Shown piece after piece: positions 1 to 8,279 of a DNA stretch of 64,000 bases. Position 1 is the first letter of the stretch; each line of letters starts with the position of its first letter. Made by a program: the position numbers and the translations under genes. Source of the stretch: an uncultured Nitratireductor sp. (GTDB taxonomy: Bacteria > Pseudomonadota > Alphaproteobacteria > Rhizobiales > Rhizobiaceae); the NCBI RefSeq assembly GCF_913053745.1, contig NZ_CAJXGF010000001.1, positions 58,881 to 122,880 of the forward strand, given 5' to 3'. The notes below the pieces were generated by a model. It was not told the DNA's origin and did no database searches. It saw nothing but the letters and a program-made list of their open reading frames with translations.

Positions 1-212
1 TTTCCCTCTCGGCCAGCGCTTTCGCGACGCCGGCAGTCCTGGGCGGACGGCGTATCAAGGTCGTCTCGACGACGGTCTATGACGAATTCCTGAACACACT
101 CAACTGGCCGTTGGGTGCTGCCATCGCGATGCTGCTTCTGGTGTCGGTCCTGACCATCATGATCGCTTGGAACAAATTGGTGGAACGCCGCTATTCGGGG
201 GTCTTCGAATGA
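1..212 (+). CDS. ABC transporter permease, PotB-like, C-terminal end (partial)
   Basis: The frame is open from the window edge and ends at a TGA that overlaps the next ATG (ATGA). The visible 69 residues hold the end of an inner-membrane permease: a soluble stretch starting SASAFATPAVLGG, then one hydrophobic helix (AAIAMLLLVSVLTIMIAW) and a short basic cytoplasmic tail. The motif SAFATPAVLGG is usual near the last helices of PotB/type-I permeases of polyamine-like importers. It would pair with the downstream permease to form the channel for the substrate of this operon. The substrate-binding protein and ATPase must lie left of the window. Confidence 0.8.
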   Translation, partial: SLSASAFATPAVLGGRRIKVVSTTVYDEFLNTLNWPLGAAIAMLLLVSVLTIMIAWNKLVERRYSGVFE

Positions 213-1009
213 ACCGCAATGGCCTTTTCGCTCTCTGCTTCAACGCTCTGTTCGCGCTTTTCATGATGGGGCCGTTGATTGTCGTAATCGGAGTCTCCTT
301 CACACCGACCGGCTATCTGGAGTTTCCCCCAAGCGCAATTTCGTTTCGCTGGTTCAGGGCGATCCTCGACAATCCCGACTTCATCGACGCGGCATGGATC
401 AGCCTGGAGCTGGGATTGGCATCGGCGTCGCTTTCGACGGTTCTTGCCGTACCCGCTGCGCTCGCCATTGGGCGGGAACGTTTCCGTGGACGCGACGCAT
501 TGCAAGCGCTCTTCCTGTCCCCGCTCACCGTGCCGACCGTGGTTCTTGGTGTCGCTTTTCTGCGCTTTCTCAGTCTGTTCGACATCAATGGCACGTTTGT
601 CGGACTCGTTCTGTGTCATGCCGTAATCGTTACGCCCTTTGTCCTGCGTCTGGTGCTTGCCTCCGTAACGGGGGTCGACCGGTCCATCGAAATGGCCGCA
701 ACCTCGCTCGGCGCATCGCACTGGACGGTGTTTCGCCGTGTGACCCTGCCGCTTATTCTGCCGGGTGTGGTGGGTGGCTGGGTGCTGGCTTTCATCACCA
801 GTTTCGACGAATTGACTGTAACGGTGTTCATTGTGAACCCGTCGACGACCACGCTACCCGTACGGCTCTTCTCGCATATCACCCAGACGACAGATCCGCT
901 GGTCGCTTCCATCTCGACGATGGTGATCCTCCTGACGGTGTTGCTCATGCTCGCGGTCAACAGGCTCTACGGATTGGACAGGCTGCTGATCGGAGGAGAG
1001 GCGCGATGA
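209..1009 (+). CDS. ABC transporter permease, PotC-like
   Basis: 266 residues from the ATG at 209; the longer tracked ORF adds 14 residues that read back into the upstream gene, and the ATGA coupling favours this start. It is an inner-membrane protein with about six helices. The EAA-type loop near residues 160-185 (SIEMAATSLGASHWTVFRRVTLP) contacts the ATPase. FTPTGYLEFPP near residue 35 is typical of PotC/YdcV-type permeases for polyamines, opines and related compounds. It ends in ATGA overlap with the oxidase gene, so uptake and oxidation are translated as one unit. Family is clear, substrate unknown. Confidence 0.9.
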   Translation: MNRNGLFALCFNALFALFMMGPLIVVIGVSFTPTGYLEFPPSAISFRWFRAILDNPDFIDAAWISLELGLASASLSTVLAVPAALAIGRERFRGRDALQALFLSPLTVPTVVLGVAFLRFLSLFDINGTFVGLVLCHAVIVTPFVLRLVLASVTGVDRSIEMAATSLGASHWTVFRRVTLPLILPGVVGGWVLAFITSFDELTVTVFIVNPSTTTLPVRLFSHITQTTDPLVASISTMVILLTVLLMLAVNRLYGLDRLLIGGEAR

Positions 1010-2112
1010 ACTACGACACGATTGTTGTCGGCGGGGGTTTGGTCGGCGCCGCCCTTGCGCATGGTCTCGGCAGACTTGGCGAGAAGGTTCTGGTGCTGGA
1101 CGAAGGCGACGTGGCATTCCGGGCTTCACGAGGCAATTTCGGCCTTGTCTGGGTACAGTCCAAGGGCGAGGCCATGCCCGAATATGCGCGCTGGAGCCGC
1201 CACTCGGCTGATGTCTGGCCGGACTTCTCCCAGGAGCTCCAGGAGCTGACTGGCATCGACACAGCCTATCACAAGGCCGGCGGCGTTCATCTGTGTCTTT
1301 CGGAAGAAGCCTGGGTACGCCAGTCCGCCCTCATCAAGCGCATGCACAATGTGCACGGGTCCGATTACGGGGCGATCATGATCGAACGCGATGAGCTTGA
1401 GAAGATGATGCCCGGGATCGGCCCGGAGGTCGTGGGCGCGAGCTGGTCGCCGCATGACGGCCATGCAAGCCCGCTTTATCTTTTGAGAGCACTGCACGAA
1501 AGCATCGTGCGTTCCGGCGGCGCCTACCGCAATGAAGCCCGTGTCGAAACTCTTGCAAAGGATGGCGACGGCTACCGCCTGACCACTGGAGCCGGTGTCT
1601 TCACGGGCACCAAGGTCGTGCTCGCAGCGGGTCTCGGAAACCGCACGCTGGGGCCTCTCGCAGGATTGAACGTGCCGGTGTTCCCACAAAAAGGGCAAAT
1701 CCTGGTGACGGAGCGCACGGAGATGAAGTTCTCCATGCCCACTGTGTTCATACGCCAGACCGACGAGGGATCTTTCCTTCTCGGCGACAGCCACGAGGAT
1801 GCCGGTTTCGACCTGACCTCGCGTCCAGGCATCATGGCGGATATTGCGACACGGGCGATCCGTTCCTTCCCCTTCCTGAAAGACCTGCGGCTCGTGCGCT
1901 CCTGGGCTGCATTGCGCGTCATGAGCCCGGACGGGTTCCCCATCTACCAACAGTCCGAGAGTCACCCGGGCGTCTTCTCGGTCAATTGTCACTCGGGCGT
2001 CACGCTGGCTGGTGCGCACGCGCGCACGCTCGCCCCCATGATCGCCCGCGGTCGACTGGAAGATCCCATGTCTGCTTTTTCAACAGAGAGACTGCATGTT
2101 CAAGCGCAATAA
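1006..2112 (+). CDS. FAD-dependent oxidoreductase, DAO family, HcnC/OoxB-like subunit
   Basis: 368 residues. The N-terminal dinucleotide-binding motif VVGGGLVGAALAHGL (residues 7-21) with an acidic end at VLVLDEG marks the FAD site. The C-terminal part (SWAALRVMSPDGFPIYQQ, then NCHSGVTLAGAHA) is the substrate/FAD-closing region of D-amino-acid oxidase-like proteins. In HcnC, opine oxidase B and hydroxyproline dehydrogenase, such a subunit oxidises a C-N bond to an imine. The next two genes supply a 2Fe-2S ferredoxin-like subunit and a BFD-type FAD subunit, so a heterotrimer is inferred. It overlaps the permease by 4 nt and the next gene by 17 nt. The tracked ORF upstream of 1006 is out-of-frame read-through in the permease. 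Confidence 0.88.
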   Translation: MNYDTIVVGGGLVGAALAHGLGRLGEKVLVLDEGDVAFRASRGNFGLVWVQSKGEAMPEYARWSRHSADVWPDFSQELQELTGIDTAYHKAGGVHLCLSEEAWVRQSALIKRMHNVHGSDYGAIMIERDELEKMMPGIGPEVVGASWSPHDGHASPLYLLRALHESIVRSGGAYRNEARVETLAKDGDGYRLTTGAGVFTGTKVVLAAGLGNRTLGPLAGLNVPVFPQKGQILVTERTEMKFSMPTVFIRQTDEGSFLLGDSHEDAGFDLTSRPGIMADIATRAIRSFPFLKDLRLVRSWAALRVMSPDGFPIYQQSESHPGVFSVNCHSGVTLAGAHARTLAPMIARGRLEDPMSAFSTERLHVQAQ

Positions 2113-2395
2113 CGCCATCAAGTCCCCAAGGGTTTCTTTCACCTTCGAGGGCTGTTCCATAGATGCCGCTGCTGGCGACACGATCGCCTCTGCGCTCATG
2201 CTCGCGGGCGAAACCCACTTTCGCAATACGCCTGTTTCCCAGAGCGAGCGCGGCCCCTTCTGCCTGATGGGGGTGTGCTTTGAATGCCTTGTTGAAGTCG
2301 ACGGAATACCGAACCGCCAGGCCTGCATGGTGTCCGTGCGCGAAGGCATGAAAGTGCGCCGCCAGAAAGGCGCCATCGGAGTTGAAATCGAATGA
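2096..2395 (+). CDS. 2Fe-2S ferredoxin-like subunit, HcnA-like
   Basis: 99 residues. The cysteine pattern C-x4-C-x2-C then C 11 residues on (FCLMGVCFECLV...QACMV) is a plant-type [2Fe-2S] cluster. The beta-grasp start (VSFTFEGCSIDAAAGDTIASALMLAG) fits the small subunit of HcnABC-like and hydroxyproline-dehydrogenase-like enzymes, which passes electrons between the two FAD subunits. The start lies 17 nt inside the previous gene and the end overlaps the next ATG, so production is tightly coupled. Homologous in arrangement to 27753-28100 in this window. Confidence 0.88.
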   Translation: MFKRNNAIKSPRVSFTFEGCSIDAAAGDTIASALMLAGETHFRNTPVSQSERGPFCLMGVCFECLVEVDGIPNRQACMVSVREGMKVRRQKGAIGVEIE

Positions 2396-3777
2396 ACGCT
2401 TGTGACCTCGCCATTATCGGCGCCGGCCCCGCCGGCATGGCGGCAGCGACGGAGGCCGCAAATGCCGGCCTTTCCGTCATCCTTCTTGACGAACAGCCCG
2501 TTCCTGGCGGTCAGGTCTATCGTGCCATCGAAACGGTTCCGGAAGAGCGGCGGAAAATACTGGGACCGGATTATCAAAAGGGTATCGGAATCGCTGAGGC
2601 GTTTCGCGCCTGTAAGGCCACTTACATTCCCGAGGCGACTGTCTGGAACATCAATCCCGATCTGAGCATCGATTATTCGCGCAATGGCGGCTCCGCGCAG
2701 GTTTCCACACGACACCTCCTAATTGCGACAGGCGCGGTAGAGCGCCCCACGCCGATGCCCGGTTGGACCCTGCCCGGTGTTACGACAGCAGGTGCATTGC
2801 AAATCTTGCTCAAAGCCCACGGTGGCATCGGCGACGACGTGGTCCTCGTTGGAAGCGGGCCACTTCTCTATCTGCTTGCGCAACAGATGATCGTGGCGGG
2901 TGTCCCGCCGAAAGCCATTGTCGAAACTGTTGACAGGGAGCGTTACATCAAGGCGGCCCGACACCTTTGCAGCGCCCTCACCGCACTTCCTTATCTGCGC
3001 AAGGGTATGTCGATGATGCGACAGATCCGGCGTGCTGGTGTCCCGCGCTATTCCGGTGCTCACGATATCCGGATAGAGGGATCGCAACGCGCCGACGCCG
3101 TTCGTTTCTTTGCAAACGGCAGGGCACATCATATCGAAACATCCAGCGTAGCCCTGCATCAGGGGGTCGTTCCCAATCAACAGGCCACGCGCCTGCTTGG
3201 CTGCGATCACGTGTGGAATGAGAGCCAGCGTTGTTTCGTCCCCAAACTGGATGAATTCCTGGAAAGCAGCGTGGAGAACGTCTTCGTTGCGGGTGATGGA
3301 GCCGGTGTCGCGGGAGCGAAATCGGCGGAGATACGAGGAAGGCTCGTCGCCCTCCGGGTTGCCGGGAGACTCGGGAGCGACACGGACGCGGAAATTCGGG
3401 CTCTTCAGCGGCAGCTGAGACGCGATGAAGCCATTCGGCCCTTTCTCGAGACGCTGTATGCACCTTCAGACGAGGTCATGGTGCCTGGCGACGATGTTCT
3501 CGTTTGCCGCTGTGAGGAAGTAACGGCAGGAGCCATCCGGGAGGCTGTTGATCTCGGTGCCCCCGGCCCGAACCAGGTCAAGTCCTTTCTGCGCAGTGGC
3601 ATGGGTCCCTGCCAAGGTCGCATGTGCGGACTGACAGTCAGCACCATCATTGCGGAACGGCGCAGCGAGGATCCGGGCTCCATCGGCTATTATCGCCTGC
3701 GCCCCCCGCTGAAGCCACTCCTCCTTTCAGAACTGGCTCAGCTTGAACGAGAACCAACACGTGACGAACCGCTCTGA
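2392..3777 (+). CDS. NAD(P)/FAD-binding oxidoreductase with C-terminal BFD-type 2Fe-2S domain, HcnB/OoxA-like
   Basis: 461 residues. The N-terminus carries the FAD motif IIGAGPAGMAAATEAANAG and a pyridine-nucleotide-disulfide-oxidoreductase core (ATGAVERPTPMPGWTLPGV, then VFVAGDGAGVAGAKSAE). The C-terminus (residues about 368-425) has CRCEEVTAGAI and GMGPCQGRMCG, that is C-x-C and C-x4-C, a BFD-like [2Fe-2S] domain. This is the large subunit of HcnABC/opine-oxidase complexes, probably passing electrons to the respiratory chain. It is ATGA-coupled to the ferredoxin-like gene. The second copy of this module is at 28085-29452. Confidence 0.9.
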   Translation: MNACDLAIIGAGPAGMAAATEAANAGLSVILLDEQPVPGGQVYRAIETVPEERRKILGPDYQKGIGIAEAFRACKATYIPEATVWNINPDLSIDYSRNGGSAQVSTRHLLIATGAVERPTPMPGWTLPGVTTAGALQILLKAHGGIGDDVVLVGSGPLLYLLAQQMIVAGVPPKAIVETVDRERYIKAARHLCSALTALPYLRKGMSMMRQIRRAGVPRYSGAHDIRIEGSQRADAVRFFANGRAHHIETSSVALHQGVVPNQQATRLLGCDHVWNESQRCFVPKLDEFLESSVENVFVAGDGAGVAGAKSAEIRGRLVALRVAGRLGSDTDAEIRALQRQLRRDEAIRPFLETLYAPSDEVMVPGDDVLVCRCEEVTAGAIREAVDLGAPGPNQVKSFLRSGMGPCQGRMCGLTVSTIIAERRSEDPGSIGYYRLRPPLKPLLLSELAQLEREPTRDEPL

Positions 3778-3786
3778 GGCCGGACG

Positions 3787-4947
3787 ATGGTTGCAACATC
3801 TACCCGGCAAATGACAGCCGACCTCCTGGTGATTGGTGGTGGCATACACGGCTGCTCGGCAGCGCTGCATGCGGCGCTGCGCGGGCTCCGGGTTATCGTC
3901 TTTGAAAAGGACACCGTGGCACGGCACGCTTCCGGCGTGAATGCCGGGGGCGTACGGAAGCTCGGCAGGCACATCGCGGAAATTCCGCTTTCTCTGCATT
4001 CCATGTCCATATGGCGTCACATCGCCGACCTTGTCGACGATGATTGCGGCTTTCAGCCGGCACCGCAAATTAAGGTCGCAGAGACCGAAGCGGAGCTTGA
4101 AACATTGCGCCGGCGCGTCGCGGAGCTCAATGGTCTGGGCTACACCCATGAGCGGATTCTCGATCGGCAGACCATGCGCGAGCACCTGCCAGGTGTTGCC
4201 GAGCACTGTGTCGGTGCCATTGCGTCACTGGATGACGGATTTGCCCAGCCCTACCAGACCACCTTCGCCTTTCAGCGCAAGGCCCAGAAAACAGGCGTGC
4301 GCGTCCTGGAAAACACCCCGGTCGAGCGTGTGTTCAAATCAGGCAAGGACTGGAAGGTCAGTACAGGGGGGCAGGAGTTCACAGGACGTTTCGTGCTGAA
4401 TTGTGCAGGAGCTTGGGGAGGCGAAATTGCCCGGCAGATCGGCGACCATGCACCTGTCCGGGCCTATGCCCCCATGATGATTGTCACGGAACGACTGCGC
4501 CCGTTCTGTACCGCCGTCGTCGGAGCGACAGGACGTCCACTCTCCTTCAAGCAGATGCCGAATGGCACCGTCGTTATCGGCGGCGGCCGACCGGGGGTTC
4601 CCGAACCGGCAAGCAATCGAACGCATATGCAGATGGCTGAATTGCGCCATTCCGCGCAGACGGCGATGGATATTTTCCCCGTGATGCGCGCTGCACAGAT
4701 CGTCCGTTCATGGGCGGGAATCGAAGGGCTGATGCCGGATGGCATACCGATTATCGGTCCTGCGGCCCATGCGCAGGGTGCGTTCCACGCTTTCGGCTTC
4801 TCCGCTCATGGCTTTCAGCTTGGACCGGGTGTCGGCGACGTCATGGCCGAGCTGATCGCGACCGGCAGGACCCAGGCCCCGATCACTCCATTTTCAATCG
4901 AGCGCTTTCCACAAAATCCAACCAGAGCACATAAGGAACTCTCATGA
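3787..4947 (+). CDS. FAD-dependent oxidoreductase, DAO family, sarcosine-oxidase-beta-like
   Basis: 386 residues. FAD motif LVIGGGIHGCSAALHAALRG near residue 15, acidic end VIVFEKD, and a C-terminal segment (RSWAGIEGLMPDGIPIIGP, FGFSAHGFQLGPGVG) typical of sarcosine/glycine/N-methyl-amino-acid oxidase-like DAO proteins. It starts 9 nt after the BFD-type subunit and overlaps RidA by 4 nt. It is a second, different DAO protein in the same operon, so it may act on a product of the first oxidase or on another enantiomer. The exact substrate cannot be read from sequence. Confidence 0.87.
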   Translation: MVATSTRQMTADLLVIGGGIHGCSAALHAALRGLRVIVFEKDTVARHASGVNAGGVRKLGRHIAEIPLSLHSMSIWRHIADLVDDDCGFQPAPQIKVAETEAELETLRRRVAELNGLGYTHERILDRQTMREHLPGVAEHCVGAIASLDDGFAQPYQTTFAFQRKAQKTGVRVLENTPVERVFKSGKDWKVSTGGQEFTGRFVLNCAGAWGGEIARQIGDHAPVRAYAPMMIVTERLRPFCTAVVGATGRPLSFKQMPNGTVVIGGGRPGVPEPASNRTHMQMAELRHSAQTAMDIFPVMRAAQIVRSWAGIEGLMPDGIPIIGPAAHAQGAFHAFGFSAHGFQLGPGVGDVMAELIATGRTQAPITPFSIERFPQNPTRAHKELS

Positions 4948-5288
4948 TCAAGAGACACATCCAGACCCGCATCAACCACCGGGTCGTCGAACACAATGGC
5001 GTTTTGTATTTCGGAGGCCTCGTCGCCGATGACAAATCGCTCGACATGAAGGGCCAAACCGAACAGATCTGCGCAAAAATCGATGCACTGCTGGCGGAGG
5101 TCGGTTCATCGAAGGAGAACCTTCTCACGGCCATGATCTACATCTCGGACTTCTCGAAAAAGGAAGGTATGAATGCGGCCTGGCTGGAATGGATGCCCGC
5201 GGAACATTTGCCGACGAGAGCGACGATCGGCGTAGCTGAACTGGGCAAGGATACACTGATCGAAGTGGTTGTTTCCGCGGCGCGCTGA
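4944..5288 (+). CDS. RidA family reactive imine/enamine deaminase
   Basis: 114 residues, the normal RidA/YjgF length. The conserved arginine is present in LPTRATIGVAELGKDTLIEV, which binds the carboxylate of imino acids. RidA proteins hydrolyse the imine products of amino-acid oxidases to keto acids and ammonia. Its place as last gene of an oxidase operon, coupled by ATGA, fits that role directly. A hairpin follows 36 nt after the stop. Confidence 0.9.
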   Translation: MIKRHIQTRINHRVVEHNGVLYFGGLVADDKSLDMKGQTEQICAKIDALLAEVGSSKENLLTAMIYISDFSKKEGMNAAWLEWMPAEHLPTRATIGVAELGKDTLIEVVVSAAR

Positions 5289-5323
5289 AACAAATTGTTT
5301 CCCGGTTCCGACCTGAGAAAAAA

Positions 5324-5350
5324 CTTCCAGCCACAACCGTTGGCTGGAAG
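5324..5350. terminator. Perfect 10-bp hairpin after the ridA-like operon
   Basis: CTTCCAGCCA and TGGCTGGAAG are perfect inverted arms around a 7-nt loop. On the minus strand the stem is followed by six T residues, so it is a better intrinsic terminator for minus-strand transcripts. On the plus strand it may only protect the 3' end of the operon mRNA. Confidence 0.5.
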
Positions 5351-5780
5351 CTCTGAATTCCAGGGCCAGAAGGCGGCCAAGCGCTACTTGTTCGATGCAC
5401 GCGATTGGTTGACCGCCACCGGTTTCGGGATGCAGGTGTCTGCACGTCTGGACAATACCGAACCTGCCAGGCAAACAACCTCTTTCGCTCGGATTGATCG
5501 AGCAGATCGGCGGCTTGTATCCACGGGGCTTCCAACCGGCCCGATCGTCGGCAAACGCACGGCTGTGCGCCTCAGCACCGGTTAAAGTGCGCCGAAATCG
5601 GGAATAAAATCCCGTTGCGATAAAAGTCTCACCAGCCACCTTCCATTTTTCTCTTGTGGGAATTCCACGGCCATTCTTCTCCTTACATTCGAACGCCTTC
5701 GTTTTTCGCGAGCCGTTTCCGCGATTTGGCTATTCCCCGACAGGCAGCGATGGCACGCGCCATCCAAATCACGGGCACAA
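5351..5780. other. Stretch without recognisable gene
   Basis: Short ORFs on both strands show no recognisable motif or family resemblance and overlap one another in several frames. I see no intact gene here. It lies between the oxidase operon and a recombinase fossil, so decayed mobile DNA is likely, but I cannot align anything specific. Confidence 0.4.
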
Positions 5781-6140
5781 TCACGCCCGATCACGCCACT
5801 CCGGTTTGACGTTTGAGGTTTGTGGACGAGAACATTCTCGGTGCATCAGCGTGAATGACACAGAAGCCAACGGATCACTGATCAGGCACACACCTGTCGA
5901 ACAGCGCATGATTTTGCCAAGGCGTTGCAATCGGTCGGTTCTGCGGAGCCACTCGGCAGATCGTCGCGCCACAACCCTTGCGACCTCAGTCCGGACCGCC
6001 GGTCGCACGGATACGGCATCCAGCAGGATATCGAGTGTCAGAAAGACGAGATCGCTCAGTTGGGCGATCCGAACTCCAGTGAGGTTATACCTGACAGCGA
6101 TTTCATCGACGATGGAGCCTTGCCCGATTGCGTTCCAATA
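5781..6140 (-). pseudogene. Decayed C-terminal fragment of a large serine recombinase
   Basis: The minus frame is open from 6140 to the stop at 5781. Its first part reads SIVDEIAVRYNLTGVRIAQL and continues SDLVFLTLDILLDAV; a later part reads AEWLRRTDRLQ. This aligns without gaps, over about 35 residues, to TIDEIAARENLSRTRIVQLI in the recombinase fragment at 46543-47427, and the EWL segments also match. The segment is the helix-turn-helix-like tail of rhizobial large serine recombinases. No start codon, resolvase domain or zinc ribbon is present, so it is a fossil. Confidence 0.6.
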
Positions 6141-6168
6141 AGCTGGAAGCGGCGGCGAGTCGGAGGGC

Positions 6169-6255
6169 TTATGCGTTGACTATCTCGACCGGAAACCCGT
6201 AGGTCGCATGATGTTCGGCAATCCTCTCGATCATCTTTAGCTCTCTATCTTGCAT
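6169..6255 (-). other. Possible 28-codon sORF divergent from padR
   Basis: An ATG at 6255 opens a 28-residue frame (starting MQDRELKMIERIAEHH) ending at a TAA at 6169. Its start codon overlaps the palindrome proposed as the PadR operator. I do not recognise the peptide and see no clear Shine-Dalgarno sequence. It could be chance or the remains of a gene. Confidence 0.2.
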
Positions 6256-6273
6256 AACATGGTAGCTTGTTAT
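6254..6273. promoter_or_regulatory. Candidate PadR operator
   Basis: ATAACA-N8-TGTTAT is a perfect 6-bp inverted repeat with an 8-bp spacer, 27 bp before the padR ATG. PadR proteins bind inverted repeats of this spacing and usually repress themselves. An AT-rich stretch (TATATCTAT) follows and may be the -10 region. Confidence 0.5.
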
Positions 6274-6299
6274 ATCTATGCATTAGGTTCGGAGCTTCC

Positions 6300-6623
6300 A
6301 TGACTGACTCAATCCAAATCCAACTGCGCAAGGGCGCTCTCGACCTTTGCGTCCTGGCGGTGTTGTCGCGAGGGGAGAACTATGGCTACGAAATCGCGAG
6401 CACCCTGGTCTCCGCTGTCGGAATGGGGGAAGGCACGATCTACCCTTTGATGCGCCGGATGCAGAACGAAGGTCTGGTTGCCACGCGCCTCGTGGAATCC
6501 AGCAGCGGACCGCCCCGCAAATATTATCGGCTCACGCCGCTCGGTCGGACGGTTTTCGAGGCGTATCGTAGCGATTGGCGCACGTTTGCAGCGGCGGTCG
6601 ACAAACTTCTTGAGGATGTATGA
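6300..6623 (+). CDS. PadR family transcriptional regulator
   Basis: 107 residues from the ATG at 6300; the tracked ORF's earlier start lies in the promoter palindrome. The winged helix is clear: LRKGALDLCVLAVLSRGENYGYEIASTL, then GEGTIYPLMRRMQNEGLV as recognition helix and wing, with the usual PPRKYYRLTPLGR beta hairpin. It belongs to the short PadR-s2-like group. The gene overlaps the HAAS gene by 4 nt. In such modules PadR represses its own operon and is relieved by a membrane or cell-envelope signal. Confidence 0.9.
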   Translation: MTDSIQIQLRKGALDLCVLAVLSRGENYGYEIASTLVSAVGMGEGTIYPLMRRMQNEGLVATRLVESSSGPPRKYYRLTPLGRTVFEAYRSDWRTFAAAVDKLLEDV

Positions 6624-7195
6624 TGACCAGGGATGCATTTCTGCAGAAGCTGAAACGGGGGCTTACTGGCCTTGCACCCGAAGAGATCGAAGAGATTCTT
6701 GCCGATTATTCCGCCCATTTTGCCGAATCCGACGCCCATGGCCGCAGTGAGGTGGAAGTTGCCGCCGCTCTTGGCGACCCGGCAAGGATTGCCCGGGAAC
6801 TGCGCGCCGACATAGGACTACGGCGTTTGGAGACCCAATGGAGCCTTTCCAACCTTGCGGTCGCAACCATGGCGCTAGCCGGGCTTGCGCTTGTCGATCT
6901 CGTTGTCTTCCTGCCCTTGCTGGTCGTGGCAATCGTATTGGCAATGGCCTTTGCCATCGTGCTGATCGCCATCGGCGCGGTCGGCTTGAAGATTGTCTTC
7001 ATGGCTCTGTTCTTCGACCAGAGTCAGACGATGCCGGACTTATTTGGGCGCCTCTTCATCGGAATAGGATTTGTGAGCGGCTTCTTCGGAGGCGGCGCAT
7101 TGTTGTTGATGGGCGTGAGTGCCGGCATCCGTATGTTCGGCCACTATGCCCGATTGCATTTTCGTGCGGTCCAGCCGGCCCGGCACGACGTCTGA
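6620..7195 (+). CDS. HAAS-domain (DUF1700-like) membrane protein
   Basis: 191 residues. The N-terminal 65 residues (FLQKLKRGLTGLAPEEIEEIL, AALGDPARIARELRADI) match the HAAS signalling domain found next to PadR regulators. The rest holds about four hydrophobic helices (residues 78-100, 100-125, 145-170 and nearby), so it is an inner-membrane protein. HAAS proteins are thought to sense envelope conditions and act with the PadR partner encoded just upstream. Start at the first ATG (6620), overlapping the padR stop. Confidence 0.82.
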   Translation: MMTRDAFLQKLKRGLTGLAPEEIEEILADYSAHFAESDAHGRSEVEVAAALGDPARIARELRADIGLRRLETQWSLSNLAVATMALAGLALVDLVVFLPLLVVAIVLAMAFAIVLIAIGAVGLKIVFMALFFDQSQTMPDLFGRLFIGIGFVSGFFGGGALLLMGVSAGIRMFGHYARLHFRAVQPARHDV

Positions 7196-7231
7196 GGCTC
7201 GCGTCATTTTACGAACACGGAGAGTACCGAA

Positions 7232-8056
7232 ATGACTCGGAAATTGGCATTTGTGGCAACCGCGGGTTCTCTGGGAGCCGCAGTTTTTCTGACGCTCGGG
7301 ATCGCTCTTGCAGGATCGAACTGGAGCGATGCATCACGCTTGTTGGGTATGGGAGAATCGACCTGCGGGCCGACCAGCTCTGCCGGTCGGGAGATAACGC
7401 TCCCCTTGGCGGCGCATGACAGCTTCGCGATCCACATACCGGCCACGGTCCGCTATCAACCAGGAGGCAGGGCCGTAGCGGTTATCAGCGGTGATCCGGC
7501 ATTGCTCGATCATGTACGGCTGGAAGCCGGACAACTCCGCCTGGATTGCAATCCCGGCTGGTTTGCCTCCCGGCTCGACGTGAAACTTTCGGGACCGTCG
7601 ATCTCCAACTGGGAGCTGCGTGGCAACGGCGATCTGATCCTGTCGCAAATCAACCAGACGCAGCTCGCCTTGAGTATAAAGGGCAGCGGCAGTGCTTACG
7701 TCGAGGGAGCCGCCGATGCCGTCGAAGTCAAAATCTCGGGTTCGGGCGAGACGGAGTTGCGCGACCTGATCGCCAGGTCGGTACAGGTGGAAATTCATGG
7801 CAGCGGCAGCGTCGCCGCCAACGGAACAGCAGATGCGCTTGATGTGAACATTTCAGGTTCCGGCGAGGCCGAGTTGAAAGACCTGACCGCCAGAACTGTG
7901 CGGGTGAATATTCATGGCAGCGGTGATGCCAGGTTGACCGCGCAGGTCGACGCCGACGTTTTCGTGTCCGGAAGTGGCGATGTCGAATTGTCGGGCGGCC
8001 CCGTTATGCGTCGCTCCGAGATTAGAGGCAGCGGCAGCATTCAGCAGGTGCCCTGA
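7232..8056 (+). CDS. Exported GIN-domain (DUF2807) protein
   Basis: 274 residues. A signal peptide is visible at the N-terminus (KLAFVATAGSLGAAVFLTLGIALAG). The body has repeating strands with SGSG/HGSGS turns spaced about 36 residues apart (IKGSGSAYVEG, ISGSGETELRD, IHGSGSVAANG, ISGSGEAELKD, IHGSGDARLT, VSGSGDVELSG), the right-handed beta-helix of GIN domains. Such proteins often sit with PadR and HAAS genes and are probably envelope-exposed sensors or adhesin-like proteins. It lies 36 nt after the HAAS gene and is likely the last gene of the module. Confidence 0.82.
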   Translation: MTRKLAFVATAGSLGAAVFLTLGIALAGSNWSDASRLLGMGESTCGPTSSAGREITLPLAAHDSFAIHIPATVRYQPGGRAVAVISGDPALLDHVRLEAGQLRLDCNPGWFASRLDVKLSGPSISNWELRGNGDLILSQINQTQLALSIKGSGSAYVEGAADAVEVKISGSGETELRDLIARSVQVEIHGSGSVAANGTADALDVNISGSGEAELKDLTARTVRVNIHGSGDARLTAQVDADVFVSGSGDVELSGGPVMRRSEIRGSGSIQQVP

Positions 8057-8279
8057 CCGACGACGAGCGTCAAATTAAATATTCGAGAGCGAAGCGGGAG
8101 TAACTGGCTGCAGACGGCTCCATCGTCGCGGACCTCTGGTGGTTGATGCTCTCCACGTTATCAGAGTTCGTTCGCTCGGAAACCGAACCGCAAAGGAATC
8201 CTGTCGGACATGCAGGGCGGAACGCTTATCATACAAGAAGGCGCAATCTAGTTGATATTCAACGGGCTACCTACCGGCC

